Origin: Candidatus Gastranaerophilales bacterium
Lineage (GTDB): Bacteria > Cyanobacteriota > Vampirovibrionia > Gastranaerophilales > Gastranaerophilaceae
Direction of reading: 5' to 3'
DNA: 64,000 bases
Assembly: GCA_910587375.1 (NCBI GenBank)
Contig: CAJULR010000035.1
Span: 74,064-138,063 of the forward strand
How positions within the stretch are numbered: the stretch's first letter is position 1; the number at the start of each line of letters is the position of its first letter. The notes under the pieces were generated by a model. The model was not told where the DNA came from. It saw only the letters and a program-made list of their open reading frames with translations, and made no database searches. Positions 19,501 through 26,912 of the stretch are shown here, one piece after another. Both the position numbers and the translations under genes were made by a program.

Positions 19501-19791
19501 AACGGGGTGCCATCTAAGATGATTGAAAAATTCATGGTGGATAAACTTCAAAAACGTATGAAGGAAGGGCGTTTGAGCTTTGTTTTGAATACTCCTACTT
19601 TAGGAAAAAATTCACAAACTTCAGGTTTTCAGATAAGGACAATTGCTGAAATGTACGGTATTCCTTGTTTTACAAGCATAGACACAGCAAGAGCCTATTT
19701 GAGCGCCGTTAAAACGTATGACAAAGGCACAAAATTAAATTCCGAAACTATTACAAACTATCGTAAAAAGAAGTTTTTGGGGATATTTTAA
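16510..19791 (+). CDS. carB: Carbamoyl phosphate synthase large subunit
   Basis: CarB makes carbamoyl phosphate from bicarbonate, ammonia and two ATP. It shows the expected internal duplication: [21 protein letters not shown] at residue 10 and [21 protein letters not shown] near 577, each starting an ATP-grasp half, and a C-terminal allosteric domain ([15 protein letters not shown]). At 1093 residues it is slightly longer than usual, with an acidic low-complexity linker ([14 protein letters not shown]) between the halves. An uninterrupted run of 18 A at 18948-18965 encodes Lys residues in the second half and may cause slippage. It closes the pyr operon. Confidence 0.96.
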   Translation: [1093 protein letters not shown]

Positions 19792-19800
19792 AATATCCCC
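19779..19800 (+). terminator. Palindrome over the carB stop codon
   Basis: GGGGATATTTT and AAAATATCCCC form a perfect 22-bp palindrome containing the carB stop. It has no long T tract, so termination is likely but not certain. Confidence 0.5.
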
Positions 19801-19815
19801 GCTTTAAATATAAAG

Positions 19816-20154
19816 TTATCCGAATTTCACATCAATTGTGGCGTCCAGACCTTTTAAAATCTTTATAACCATATAAAAACTGGGCTGCACCTTGCCTTTT
19901 AGGATGTTTGTAAGGTTTGAGCGGTTTACGTTAATTTCCTGCGCAAATTTGTTCACGGAAGTTCTCGCCTTAATTACACGCTCAAGCGCTTTAAAAAATA
20001 TTATATAATCGCCGTCTTTTGCAAATTCTTCTAAATTCAAACGCAGATATTCTTTTTGAAATTCTTCGTCCTGTAATTGCTCAATCATATGCTGTTCAAA
20101 CGATGGCAACTCTTTCATTATTTTCTCTATGTTTAATTTTTTAGTCATAATCAA
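19816..20154 (-). CDS. HigA-type antitoxin (XRE helix-turn-helix)
   Basis: The 112-residue protein has an N-terminal toxin-contact segment and a C-terminal helix-turn-helix (SVNKFAQEINVNRSNLTNILKGKVQPSFYMVIKIL), as in the addiction-module antidote family. It would neutralise the upstream toxin and repress the shared promoter at 20.48-20.51 kb. Its ATG overlaps the toxin stop by 4 bp. The toxin-first order is that of higBA loci. Confidence 0.88.
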   Translation of the reverse strand: MIMTKKLNIEKIMKELPSFEQHMIEQLQDEEFQKEYLRLNLEEFAKDGDYIIFFKALERVIKARTSVNKFAQEINVNRSNLTNILKGKVQPSFYMVIKILKGLDATIDVKFG

Positions 20155-20468
20155 AACCTTTCTTTGAAGTCTTCAATGTAACTTTGGGCTTTTTTAATGT
20201 CCTTTGACTGGGTTGATTTATCGCCAGCACAGAGAATAACAACAATTATATCTTCCTGTTCCATACAATAAATTCTATAACCAGGGCCTATTTTGAACCT
20301 TAGTTCAATGAGTTCATCAGTTAACCTTTTAAAATCACCAAAATTCTCTTCTTCAACCCTGGCTAAGCGCATATCTATTTTATATCTTACGCTTTTATCC
20401 AAACTGTCATACCATATGTCAAACGGACACTTGCCGGCAATTGTTTTATAAAAATATATCTGTTTCAT
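20151..20468 (-). CDS. HigB/RelE-type mRNA interferase toxin
   Basis: The 105-residue basic protein fits the RelE/ParE superfamily branch annotated as addiction-module killer protein. FDIWYDSLDKSVRYKIDMRL near residue 18, ELRFKIGPGYRIYCM and the end block VVILCAGDKSTQSKDIKKAQ are typical. Toxins of this type cleave mRNA at the ribosome. It is the first gene of the two-gene unit. The N-terminal phrase KTIAGKCPF is family-like. Confidence 0.88.
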   Translation of the reverse strand: MKQIYFYKTIAGKCPFDIWYDSLDKSVRYKIDMRLARVEEENFGDFKRLTDELIELRFKIGPGYRIYCMEQEDIIVVILCAGDKSTQSKDIKKAQSYIEDFKERF

Positions 20469-20476
20469 CTTCTATA

Positions 20477-20505
20477 ATTGTATGCTAAAACATACAATTT
20501 GTCAA
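20477..20505 (-). promoter_or_regulatory. Promoter and operator of the higBA-type pair
   Basis: On the minus strand TTGACA (20505-20500) and TACAAT (20482-20477) are exactly 17 bp apart. The inverted repeat ATTGTATG-6-CATACAAT (20477-20498) covers the -10 and spacer. This is the expected place for antitoxin binding and autoregulation. Confidence 0.8.
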
Positions 20506-20586
20506 TTTGCTTAAACTTGGTAAAACACATGCGGACAAAATTTATGCTTTATTTATAGGATATTTATGTTACAGGTATTTACTTTT

Positions 20587-20615
20587 TTGAAGTCAAAATG
20601 TAATATTGTTAGTAT
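20587..20615 (+). promoter_or_regulatory. Candidate pilT promoter
   Basis: TTGAAG at 20587-20592, a 17-bp spacer and TAGTAT at 20610-20615 stand about 30 bp ahead of the pilT start. Confidence 0.5.
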
Positions 20616-20644
20616 ATTAAGTTATTTTGGAGCAATTTTATCTT

Positions 20645-21748
20645 ATGTTAATTGAAGAAGTTTTAGAGCTTACGGTACAAAAAGGGGCGTCAGACTTGCA
20701 TATTTCGGCAGACCTTCCGCCGGTTTTGCGTATCGATGGCGAGCTCATAAGGACAAACCTCCCTGTTTTAACAGGCGATGACATTGAAACAATCGTTTTC
20801 CCGATTTTAACCAACGAACAAAGAAGACACCTGGAACAACACTGGGAGCTTGACTTTGGTTATGGTTTGCACGGTGTCGGCCGTTTCAGGGTAAACGTTT
20901 ATAAAGACAAAGGCAACTATGCCGCAGCATTCAGAACGATTAACTCTGAACCCCCGACATTTGAAGATTTGGGGCTTCCTGATATCGTTAAAAGAATTGC
21001 AAATAAACCCAGAGGCTTGATTTTGGTAACAGGGCCTACAGGTTCAGGTAAATCAACCACTTTGGCTGCGATGATTGACTATATCAACGCAACAAGAACA
21101 GAGCATATTTTGACAATTGAAGACCCGATAGAATTTATCCACCCTTCAAAGAAATCTATCGTTCACCAAAGGGAATTGGGGCAAGATACACGTTCAACCG
21201 CAAACGCCCTGAAATCAGCCCTTCGTGAAGACCCTGATATTATTCTAATCGGTGAGATGAGAGACCTTGAAACTATCTCTCTTGCCTTAACTGCAGCAGA
21301 AACAGGCCACTTGGTTATGGGAACATTGCACACCTCATCAGCTTCCCAAACAATTGACCGTATCATAGACGTATTCCCGCAAGGCCAACAACAGCAAATC
21401 AGATTGCAGCTTTCAACAAGCTTGGTTGCGGTATTCTCTCAAACATTGCTGCCAAAACTGTCTGAAGACGGCTTCACCAAAAAAGGCCGTGTAATGGCGC
21501 AGGAAATTATGGTTGTAAACAACGCGATTGCAAACCTTATTCGTGAACAAAAATCTGCCCAGATTTACTCAGCTATTCAAACGGGCGCAGGAGCTGGTAT
21601 GCAGACTCTTGATATGGCACTTCGCGACCTATTCAAGATGAATTTAATCGACCAGCAAGACGCAATTGCAAAATCACAACACCCTGAAGAATTAAAGAGA
21701 ATGCTCGGCATTCAAACGGGCGCTGCCGCAAGAACTTTCGGCATGTAA
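20645..21748 (+). CDS. pilT: Type IV pilus retraction ATPase PilT
   Basis: PilT is the hexameric cytoplasmic ATPase that depolymerises type IV pili for twitching. Typical parts are SDLHISADLPPVLRIDGE at the N-terminal domain, Walker A GPTGSGKST near residue 130, the Asp box TIEDPIEF, Walker B DIILIGEMRDLET and the His box TGHLVMGTLHTSSA. ATG 20645 gives 367 residues. A TTG at 20627 is an alternative. No other pilus motor gene is adjacent, but a prepilin-like protein lies at 54.2 kb. Confidence 0.95.
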   Translation: MLIEEVLELTVQKGASDLHISADLPPVLRIDGELIRTNLPVLTGDDIETIVFPILTNEQRRHLEQHWELDFGYGLHGVGRFRVNVYKDKGNYAAAFRTINSEPPTFEDLGLPDIVKRIANKPRGLILVTGPTGSGKSTTLAAMIDYINATRTEHILTIEDPIEFIHPSKKSIVHQRELGQDTRSTANALKSALREDPDIILIGEMRDLETISLALTAAETGHLVMGTLHTSSASQTIDRIIDVFPQGQQQQIRLQLSTSLVAVFSQTLLPKLSEDGFTKKGRVMAQEIMVVNNAIANLIREQKSAQIYSAIQTGAGAGMQTLDMALRDLFKMNLIDQQDAIAKSQHPEELKRMLGIQTGAAARTFGM

Positions 21749-21778
21749 GATTTCGCGCAAGGTAAATTATAAAAATCA

Positions 21779-21809
21779 AACCTCCCTAAAAAAATTGGGA
21801 GGTTTTTTT
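21779..21809 (+). terminator. pilT terminator
   Basis: AACCTCCC and GGGAGGTT form an 8-bp stem followed by seven T, 30 bp after the pilT stop. Confidence 0.9.
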
Positions 21810-21964
21810 ACTGCAAAATCCTTTTGCGTTCGTTTTATTCTATTGCGCCGGTTTTCAAAACTTTGGAGTGAAAAAATTGACCTCGTAATTATACGATTTT
21901 CATTGTGTTTAATTTATAAAATCCTCTTTATTTCAAAGGCTTAGGGCTCAATTTTGAATTAATA

Positions 21965-22105
21965 AAAACCTTAAAAATAAAAAAAGCAAGAATTTTTTGA
22001 ATCAAAACGACAAAAAACCCTTGCATGCTGAATTAAACTAAATCTTTTATTATTATAGGCAAATGCGCTTAATTTCCGCCCCACCTGCCTACCACCTGTT
22101 TTATA
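21965..22105 (-). ncRNA. Candidate small RNA between pilT and rsfS
   Basis: The 475-bp gap between pilT and rsfS holds no convincing gene. On the minus strand a possible promoter (TTCTGA, 17 bp, TATAAA) near 22108-22136 is followed by a GC-richer stretch with a TAGGCA/TTGCCTA hairpin. The stretch ends in a strong terminator at about 21972-22026 (GCAAG...TTTTTTG pairing with CAAAAAA...CTTGC, then seven T). A transcript of about 140 nt is implied. It has no recognisable similarity to a known RNA by eye. The rest of the gap shows nothing else. Confidence 0.4.
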
Positions 22106-22223
22106 ATCTAATTCTAACAACATCAGAACTATTTTGCAAGAAATTATTCCATAACAAAATAACAGATATAAAAAAGATACTAAAAACACAAGAGGGAAGT
22201 TCGCTCCTAATATAGCTTTCAGG

Positions 22224-22619
22224 CTATTTATAAACAGAATATTCTTTTGATTCTTCTTCCCACTCTTCCCTTGAAACCTTCAAGGCATGGTTCCAAAATT
22301 TTTCAAGCGCATAACTTTCTCTTACATCATCCATCATAATATGCACGATGACATCGCCGTAATCAAGCAAATTCCACCTGTTTTTTAAATCGTTTTCATC
22401 GCCGTTTGGAATTCTGCCAAATAATTCTTTAATGCGCTCCCTTAAAGAAGATGTAAGCCCTTTTACCTGGGTTGTGGATGTGGCAGAAGCGATAACAAAA
22501 TAATCAGACAAAACACAAACGTTTGCCACGTTTAAAACCGCAATATCTATTGCCTTTTTATCGTCTAAAACCCTTGCCACAATGCTTGATAATTTTTTGC
22601 TTGAAATTTCTTCTGTCAT
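22224..22619 (-). CDS. rsfS: Ribosome silencing factor RsfS
   Basis: RsfS binds uL14 on the large subunit and blocks subunit joining when nutrients are scarce. The 131-residue protein has the DUF143 pattern: IAVLNVANVCVLSDYFVIASATSTTQVKGL, then RWNLLDYGDVIVHIMMDDVRESYALEKFW. It follows the PSP1 gene after 23 bp and is probably cotranscribed with it. Confidence 0.93.
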   Translation of the reverse strand: MTEEISSKKLSSIVARVLDDKKAIDIAVLNVANVCVLSDYFVIASATSTTQVKGLTSSLRERIKELFGRIPNGDENDLKNRWNLLDYGDVIVHIMMDDVRESYALEKFWNHALKVSREEWEEESKEYSVYK

Positions 22620-22642
22620 ATTCCCTCAATTTTTCCAAGTTT

Positions 22643-23563
22643 TTAAATATTTCCCGTGGATGAATTTTTATCGTTATCCAAAGATTTAATGTCGATAACT
22701 TCATCCCCTTCAGAGTAATTCAAACGGTTGTCCGTGCCTTCAATTTCGATGTTCACTTCGCCATCTATCATCTCTATGTCTTTTTTCAGATAATCCTTAA
22801 TTTTGCCATCCTCAAGCTTCACACCAACTGAACCTTTTAGGAAATTTAAAACGGCAACTTTTCCGATACCATCCGGCGTCATAACACCACAGCCCACGGG
22901 AGGAAGCGTTTTTGCAGCCTCAAGATAGTTTGAATATTCATAATTCAAACAACACAAAAGCCTTCCGCAAGAACCTGTGATTTTGCCTGGCGTCATAGGA
23001 ATTCCCTGGTCTTTTGCAAGCTTTGTATTTACAGATTCAAACTTTTTTAAAAAGGAGCAGCAGCAATATTCATGCCCGCAAACCCCAATTCCCTGGAGAA
23101 TGCTGGTTTCATCCCGAACACCAATGTGCCTTAAATCAATTCTTACCCTTTTAAATTCCTGGGTTAAATCTTTTAAAAGTTCACGAAAATCAACACGCTC
23201 GGGCGCTGTGTAATAAAATGTAATTTTTTTTCTGTCGAAAGTATACCTTGTTTGAACAAGGTTCATTGCAAGTTTTCTTTTCTCTGCAAGCTCTCTGCAT
23301 TTATAAAGTGCTTGAATTTCAAGCTTTTTAATCTCTTCAAGCTCTGCAATATCCCTTTCGTTCATGGTTCTAACAAAAGGAATGGGTTCTGGCTTAAATT
23401 TTTCCCATTGTTTTTGAATTTCAGAATTTACAAGAAAAACCCTGTGCGCCTCTTCCCCTTTTTCAGTTCTCACAAGAACCATTTGGCCATGGTGAAGGTT
23501 TGCCCCGTCACTTATTTTTAAAGGGAAAAATTGATTTTTAATAATTCTTACTGCAAATTTCAA
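22643..23563 (-). CDS. PSP1 C-terminal domain protein (YaaT/RicT-like)
   Basis: The 306 residues show the PSP1 pattern with many Cys: GIGVCGHEYCCCSF near residue 165 and GSCGRLLCCLNYEY near 200. RIDLRHIGVRDE and VGCGVMTPDGIG are also present. In Bacillus the homologue YaaT/RicT is an iron-sulphur-containing part of the Ric complex, which affects RNA maturation and sporulation phosphorelay. Its role here is not shown. A short charged tail follows the domain. It is upstream of rsfS in a two-gene unit. Confidence 0.88.
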   Translation of the reverse strand: MKFAVRIIKNQFFPLKISDGANLHHGQMVLVRTEKGEEAHRVFLVNSEIQKQWEKFKPEPIPFVRTMNERDIAELEEIKKLEIQALYKCRELAEKRKLAMNLVQTRYTFDRKKITFYYTAPERVDFRELLKDLTQEFKRVRIDLRHIGVRDETSILQGIGVCGHEYCCCSFLKKFESVNTKLAKDQGIPMTPGKITGSCGRLLCCLNYEYSNYLEAAKTLPPVGCGVMTPDGIGKVAVLNFLKGSVGVKLEDGKIKDYLKKDIEMIDGEVNIEIEGTDNRLNYSEGDEVIDIKSLDNDKNSSTGNI

Positions 23564-23641
23564 ATTTTATTCCTATTTTTTCTTGAAAATCCTCTAAAAC
23601 TATTATACAACAAATTGTTTTTATAATAAAATAAGAAAACA

Positions 23642-26539
23642 ATGAAGTATGAGAACTTAACATTTAAGAAAAATGACGTTGAAAAACTTCTTTTGAATTT
23701 GGACTCTAACCCTTATTCTCAAAAAAATAAGGATTTCAGATATACTTTATCGCTCATCTATGAGCTTATCGAAGAAGAATTTGCGGACACTTTTGACACT
23801 AAAAACCCGATTTTAAGATCAACCGATATTATATTTGAAAACAAAGATAATACTGCAGAAATTTTTATCACCCCTCCGTATAATTTTGATTATTACCTAA
23901 AATCTAAAGGTTCCTTGTATCGTCTTAAGGCTGAATATAAGGGAGATAAATATGGCTATAACATTCCTTTGGATTTATTCTTTGAATATTTTACAGGGCT
24001 TTCAGAAAACATTGAATTAACGGATGATTTGTCTGAAAATTATAAATTTTATTTCTATTTCACAACCTTTGTGAAGAAAACCGTTGAAAAACTGAATTTT
24101 ATTCCGTCGGTTAAATTTAAAAAAGACACTTTTTCTATAATTTGGGAGCCTTATTTTAAAAATAAGGATTATTTAAGGGCATATCTTGAAATTGTAAATA
24201 ACGACTTTTTAGACCCCGACACAACAAAGAAACTAATTGAAAGATATTTAAACCACCTTATTTTTAATTTCTTAAACGTTAAACATTTTAAATTTAAAGA
24301 TTTAAAATCTGCACCGTATTTTGTAAAATCTTCAATCCACAAAAGAGTGTTAAAAGGAAATGACCTCGGAGAAGACATTCAAACCTGGCTTGACGAGATG
24401 AGCCTTGGGACATACGACGTTGTTCCGGTCTTTAACATTGAAAAGATTGAAGACAATACAAACGACGACAGATTCTTAATGAGAATTTCAGCTAAAAACA
24501 AGCAAACAGGGGAAGTATTTGAACTTGAAGAGCTTGATGAAACAGATAAGACCATAATTGAAAAACAGATAAACTGGGCCGTTAAATATATTGAAGACCT
24601 TGAAGATACAACGCTTGAACTTGACCTTTCAGGCGTGTATAAAATGATTACCCAAATTACATATTACCTGGCACAGGCCGATATGGAAGTGAACCTTCCA
24701 AAAGGCATGGATAATATTATAATCCCGAGAGCCTCAATTAACGCTAGGGTAAAACAAAAGCGCATAGGGGATTTAGAGGACATTTTGAATATGTCCAATT
24801 CTTCAACAATTTCCCTTGATGAAATTATGGATTTTTCAATCGAGGTGGCGCTTGGGGATAATGAGAAAATTTCCGCTGAAGAATTTCAAAAGCTTGCAAA
24901 AGACACAAACGGCTTAATTCAATATAAAGATAAATATATTTTAATCGACAAAGAGGAAACAGAAAAACTTCTTGAAAGATTAAAGAAAAAGCCTGATTTT
25001 GTGATGAATAAAATGGAACTTTTGCACCACAGTTTATCTGGCAAAATTGATGAATACGATTTTGACTATGATGAAGCATTTGCAAAGGTTATAAGCAACT
25101 TTACAAAGGTTGAAGAAGTTGAATTGCCAAGCACTTTAAACGGCACATTAAGACCATATCAGCAGGTTGGGTTCAGATGGCTTTATACAAACGTTCAAAA
25201 GGGCTTTGGCTGCTGCATTGCAGACGATATGGGGCTTGGTAAAACAATTCAGGTTATAAGCCTTATTTTAAAATTAAAGGAAGAAAAGAAACTAAAAAAA
25301 CCCGTTATGGTTATTTGCCCCACAACCTTGCTTGGAAACTGGGAAAGAGAGTTTGAAAACTTTGCCCCAAACCTTAAAATTTACACATATCACGGTTTTA
25401 ACCGCGAATTTATCACAGATTGCGACGTTGTTCTTACAACTTATGCAATTTTAAGGATTGATATTGAAGAATTCAAAAAACACAATTGGGATTTAATTGT
25501 AATTGATGAGGCGCAAAATATCAAAAACCCAAGCACCTCTCAAACACAAGCTGTAAAAGCCATTAAAGCCGATATGAAAATTGCAATGACAGGTACACCT
25601 GTTGAAAACAGGCTGTCAGAGCTTTGGAGCATATTTGACTTTATAAACAAAGGATATTTGGGCTCCATTAACGACTTTGGCAAAAACTATTCTGTTCCGA
25701 TTGAAAGATTTAAAGAAACCCAAAGGGCAGAAAAGCTTAAAAAAGCGATTTCACCCTTTATGCTCCGCCGCCTGAAAACAGACAAGATGATTATTTCAGA
25801 CTTGCCCGAAAAAGTTGTGTTGGATGAATTTTGCTATCTTACAAAACCGCAGGCCGCCCTGTATGAGAGGGTTTTGAACCAATCTATGCAGGAAGTTCAA
25901 TCCGCAGGGGCCGGAATAAACAGGCGCGGTGCCATTTTCAAGCTTATAACATCCCTAAAACAAGTGTGCAACCACCCTTATCACTATTTAAAACATGGGG
26001 ATATGTCAAGAAGCGCTTCAGGAAAGACGGAAAAACTTATGTCAATCCTTACAAACATTCTTGATAACGATGAAAAAGTGCTGATTTTCACCCAATATAA
26101 AGAAATGGGCGCCATTTTAGAAAAAATTATCGCTGATGAATTTAACACAGACCCCTTATTCTTCCACGGCTCATTGAACGTTAAAGCAAGGGAAGAGATG
26201 ATAAGGGAATTTTCAGAAGAAATAAATAAAAAGATTATGATATTATCCTTAAAAGCCGGAGGTTTGGGGCTTAACCTGACATCAGCAAGCAACGTTATCC
26301 ACTATGACCTTTGGTGGAACCCTGCGGTTGAAGACCAGGCAACAGACAGAACTTATCGTATCGGGCAGGACAAAAACGTTATGGTGCATAGGTTTATCAC
26401 CCTTTCAACGTTTGAAGAAAAGATTGATAAAATAATTAAAGATAAAAGAGAGCTGGCAGACGCTGCCGTATTTACGGGCGAGAAAATCATCACAGAGCTT
26501 TCGGATGATGAAATTTATGAAATTTTCTCTTTGGCGTAG
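23642..26539 (+). CDS. SNF2-family DNA helicase/translocase
   Basis: A 965-residue protein. The last 460 residues form a Swi2/Snf2 ATPase: LRPYQQVGFRWL near 500, Walker A DDMGLGKT, VICPTTLLGNW, Walker B VIDEAQNIKN, AMTGTPVENRL, and motifs V and VI in SLKAGGLGLNLTSAS and ATDRTYRIGQDK. The N-terminal half matches the bacterial SNF2-associated region, with a long acidic helical part. Such proteins move on duplex DNA and may affect repair or transcription. It is monocistronic, divergent from the PSP1 gene. Confidence 0.93.
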   Translation: MKYENLTFKKNDVEKLLLNLDSNPYSQKNKDFRYTLSLIYELIEEEFADTFDTKNPILRSTDIIFENKDNTAEIFITPPYNFDYYLKSKGSLYRLKAEYKGDKYGYNIPLDLFFEYFTGLSENIELTDDLSENYKFYFYFTTFVKKTVEKLNFIPSVKFKKDTFSIIWEPYFKNKDYLRAYLEIVNNDFLDPDTTKKLIERYLNHLIFNFLNVKHFKFKDLKSAPYFVKSSIHKRVLKGNDLGEDIQTWLDEMSLGTYDVVPVFNIEKIEDNTNDDRFLMRISAKNKQTGEVFELEELDETDKTIIEKQINWAVKYIEDLEDTTLELDLSGVYKMITQITYYLAQADMEVNLPKGMDNIIIPRASINARVKQKRIGDLEDILNMSNSSTISLDEIMDFSIEVALGDNEKISAEEFQKLAKDTNGLIQYKDKYILIDKEETEKLLERLKKKPDFVMNKMELLHHSLSGKIDEYDFDYDEAFAKVISNFTKVEEVELPSTLNGTLRPYQQVGFRWLYTNVQKGFGCCIADDMGLGKTIQVISLILKLKEEKKLKKPVMVICPTTLLGNWEREFENFAPNLKIYTYHGFNREFITDCDVVLTTYAILRIDIEEFKKHNWDLIVIDEAQNIKNPSTSQTQAVKAIKADMKIAMTGTPVENRLSELWSIFDFINKGYLGSINDFGKNYSVPIERFKETQRAEKLKKAISPFMLRRLKTDKMIISDLPEKVVLDEFCYLTKPQAALYERVLNQSMQEVQSAGAGINRRGAIFKLITSLKQVCNHPYHYLKHGDMSRSASGKTEKLMSILTNILDNDEKVLIFTQYKEMGAILEKIIADEFNTDPLFFHGSLNVKAREEMIREFSEEINKKIMILSLKAGGLGLNLTSASNVIHYDLWWNPAVEDQATDRTYRIGQDKNVMVHRFITLSTFEEKIDKIIKDKRELADAAVFTGEKIITELSDDEIYEIFSLA

Positions 26540-26565
26540 GGTCTTTCTCTTTTTTGCGTAACATT

Positions 26566-26614
26566 TTGACCAAAATAAACAGGAGAATTAAAATAATTCT
26601 ATAGGGTAAGTGCC
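26566..26614 (+). promoter_or_regulatory. Toxin-like gene I: promoter and conserved 5' UTR word
   Basis: TTGACC (26566-26571), 17 bp and TAAAAT (26589-26594) predict a start near 26601. The RNA would begin ATAGGGTAAGTGCC. The word TAGGGTAAGTGCC recurs at the predicted start of the gene at 57.4 kb. Confidence 0.65.
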
Positions 26615-26626
26615 TTTTCACTTCCA

Positions 26627-26670
26627 GCCGGCACACGCGATTTAATGAAGAAATCGACCGGCAAAGGAGG
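26627..26670 (+). promoter_or_regulatory. Hairpin hiding the ribosome binding site, locus I
   Basis: GCCGG near 26627 pairs with CCGGC near 26658, immediately before AAAGGAGG. The ribosome binding site would be held in or next to a stem, as in type I toxin mRNAs. Confidence 0.5.
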
Positions 26671-26680
26671 TGATGATAGA

Positions 26681-26770
26681 ATGAGAAAATTATTGGAAAC
26701 AATAATAAAAGCCCTAGTTATACTAGAGCTTTTAGCTAAACTTATTTTAGCAATTCTTAAACTATTGTAG
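26681..26770 (+). CDS. Hydrophobic 29-residue peptide, toxin-like (locus I)
   Basis: The ORF has a strong AAAGGAGGTGATG site. It encodes MRKLLETIIKALV followed by an uninterrupted Leu/Ile/Ala helix with two Lys, ending LAILKLL. This is the size and pattern of membrane-acting type I toxins. An inverted repeat (AAAAGC...GCTTTT, 26707-26733) lies within the coding part. Immediately after the stop comes the hairpin shared with loci II-IV, and past it a convergent promoter. No family name is claimed. Confidence 0.65.
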   Translation: MRKLLETIIKALVILELLAKLILAILKLL

Positions 26771-26825
26771 GCATGAAGTGAAGTTCTTAACAGGCGGCAA
26801 ACCATTGTTAGGAACTTCGCCCTAC
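26701..26825 (-). ncRNA. Predicted antisense RNA of locus I
   Basis: A minus-strand promoter (TTGACA at 26860-26855, 17 bp, AATAAT at 26837-26832) predicts a start near 26825. The RNA begins with a two-part hairpin (GTAGG...CCTAC outer stem, GAAGTTC...GAACTTC inner stem, 26767-26825). It runs antisense through the 3' half of the peptide gene to an inverted repeat followed by TATTATT at 26701-26733. It would be about 125 nt. Confidence 0.6.
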
Positions 26826-26831
26826 TATTTC

Positions 26832-26860
26832 ATTATTTACCATGGTTTGTTGTTTGTCAA
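26832..26860 (-). promoter_or_regulatory. Antisense promoter, locus I
   Basis: TTGACA and AATAAT spaced by 17 bp on the minus strand, facing the peptide gene. Confidence 0.65.
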
Positions 26861-26912
26861 GATATCATATTTCAAATTGCAAGTGGTCTGTTTTTTAAAT
26901 ATAATCACAAAT

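Noticed and set aside
21971..22189. 72-codon open stretch on the minus strand
   Set aside because: Low-complexity composition, no ribosome binding site, and it overlaps a promoter and terminator better explained as a small RNA.
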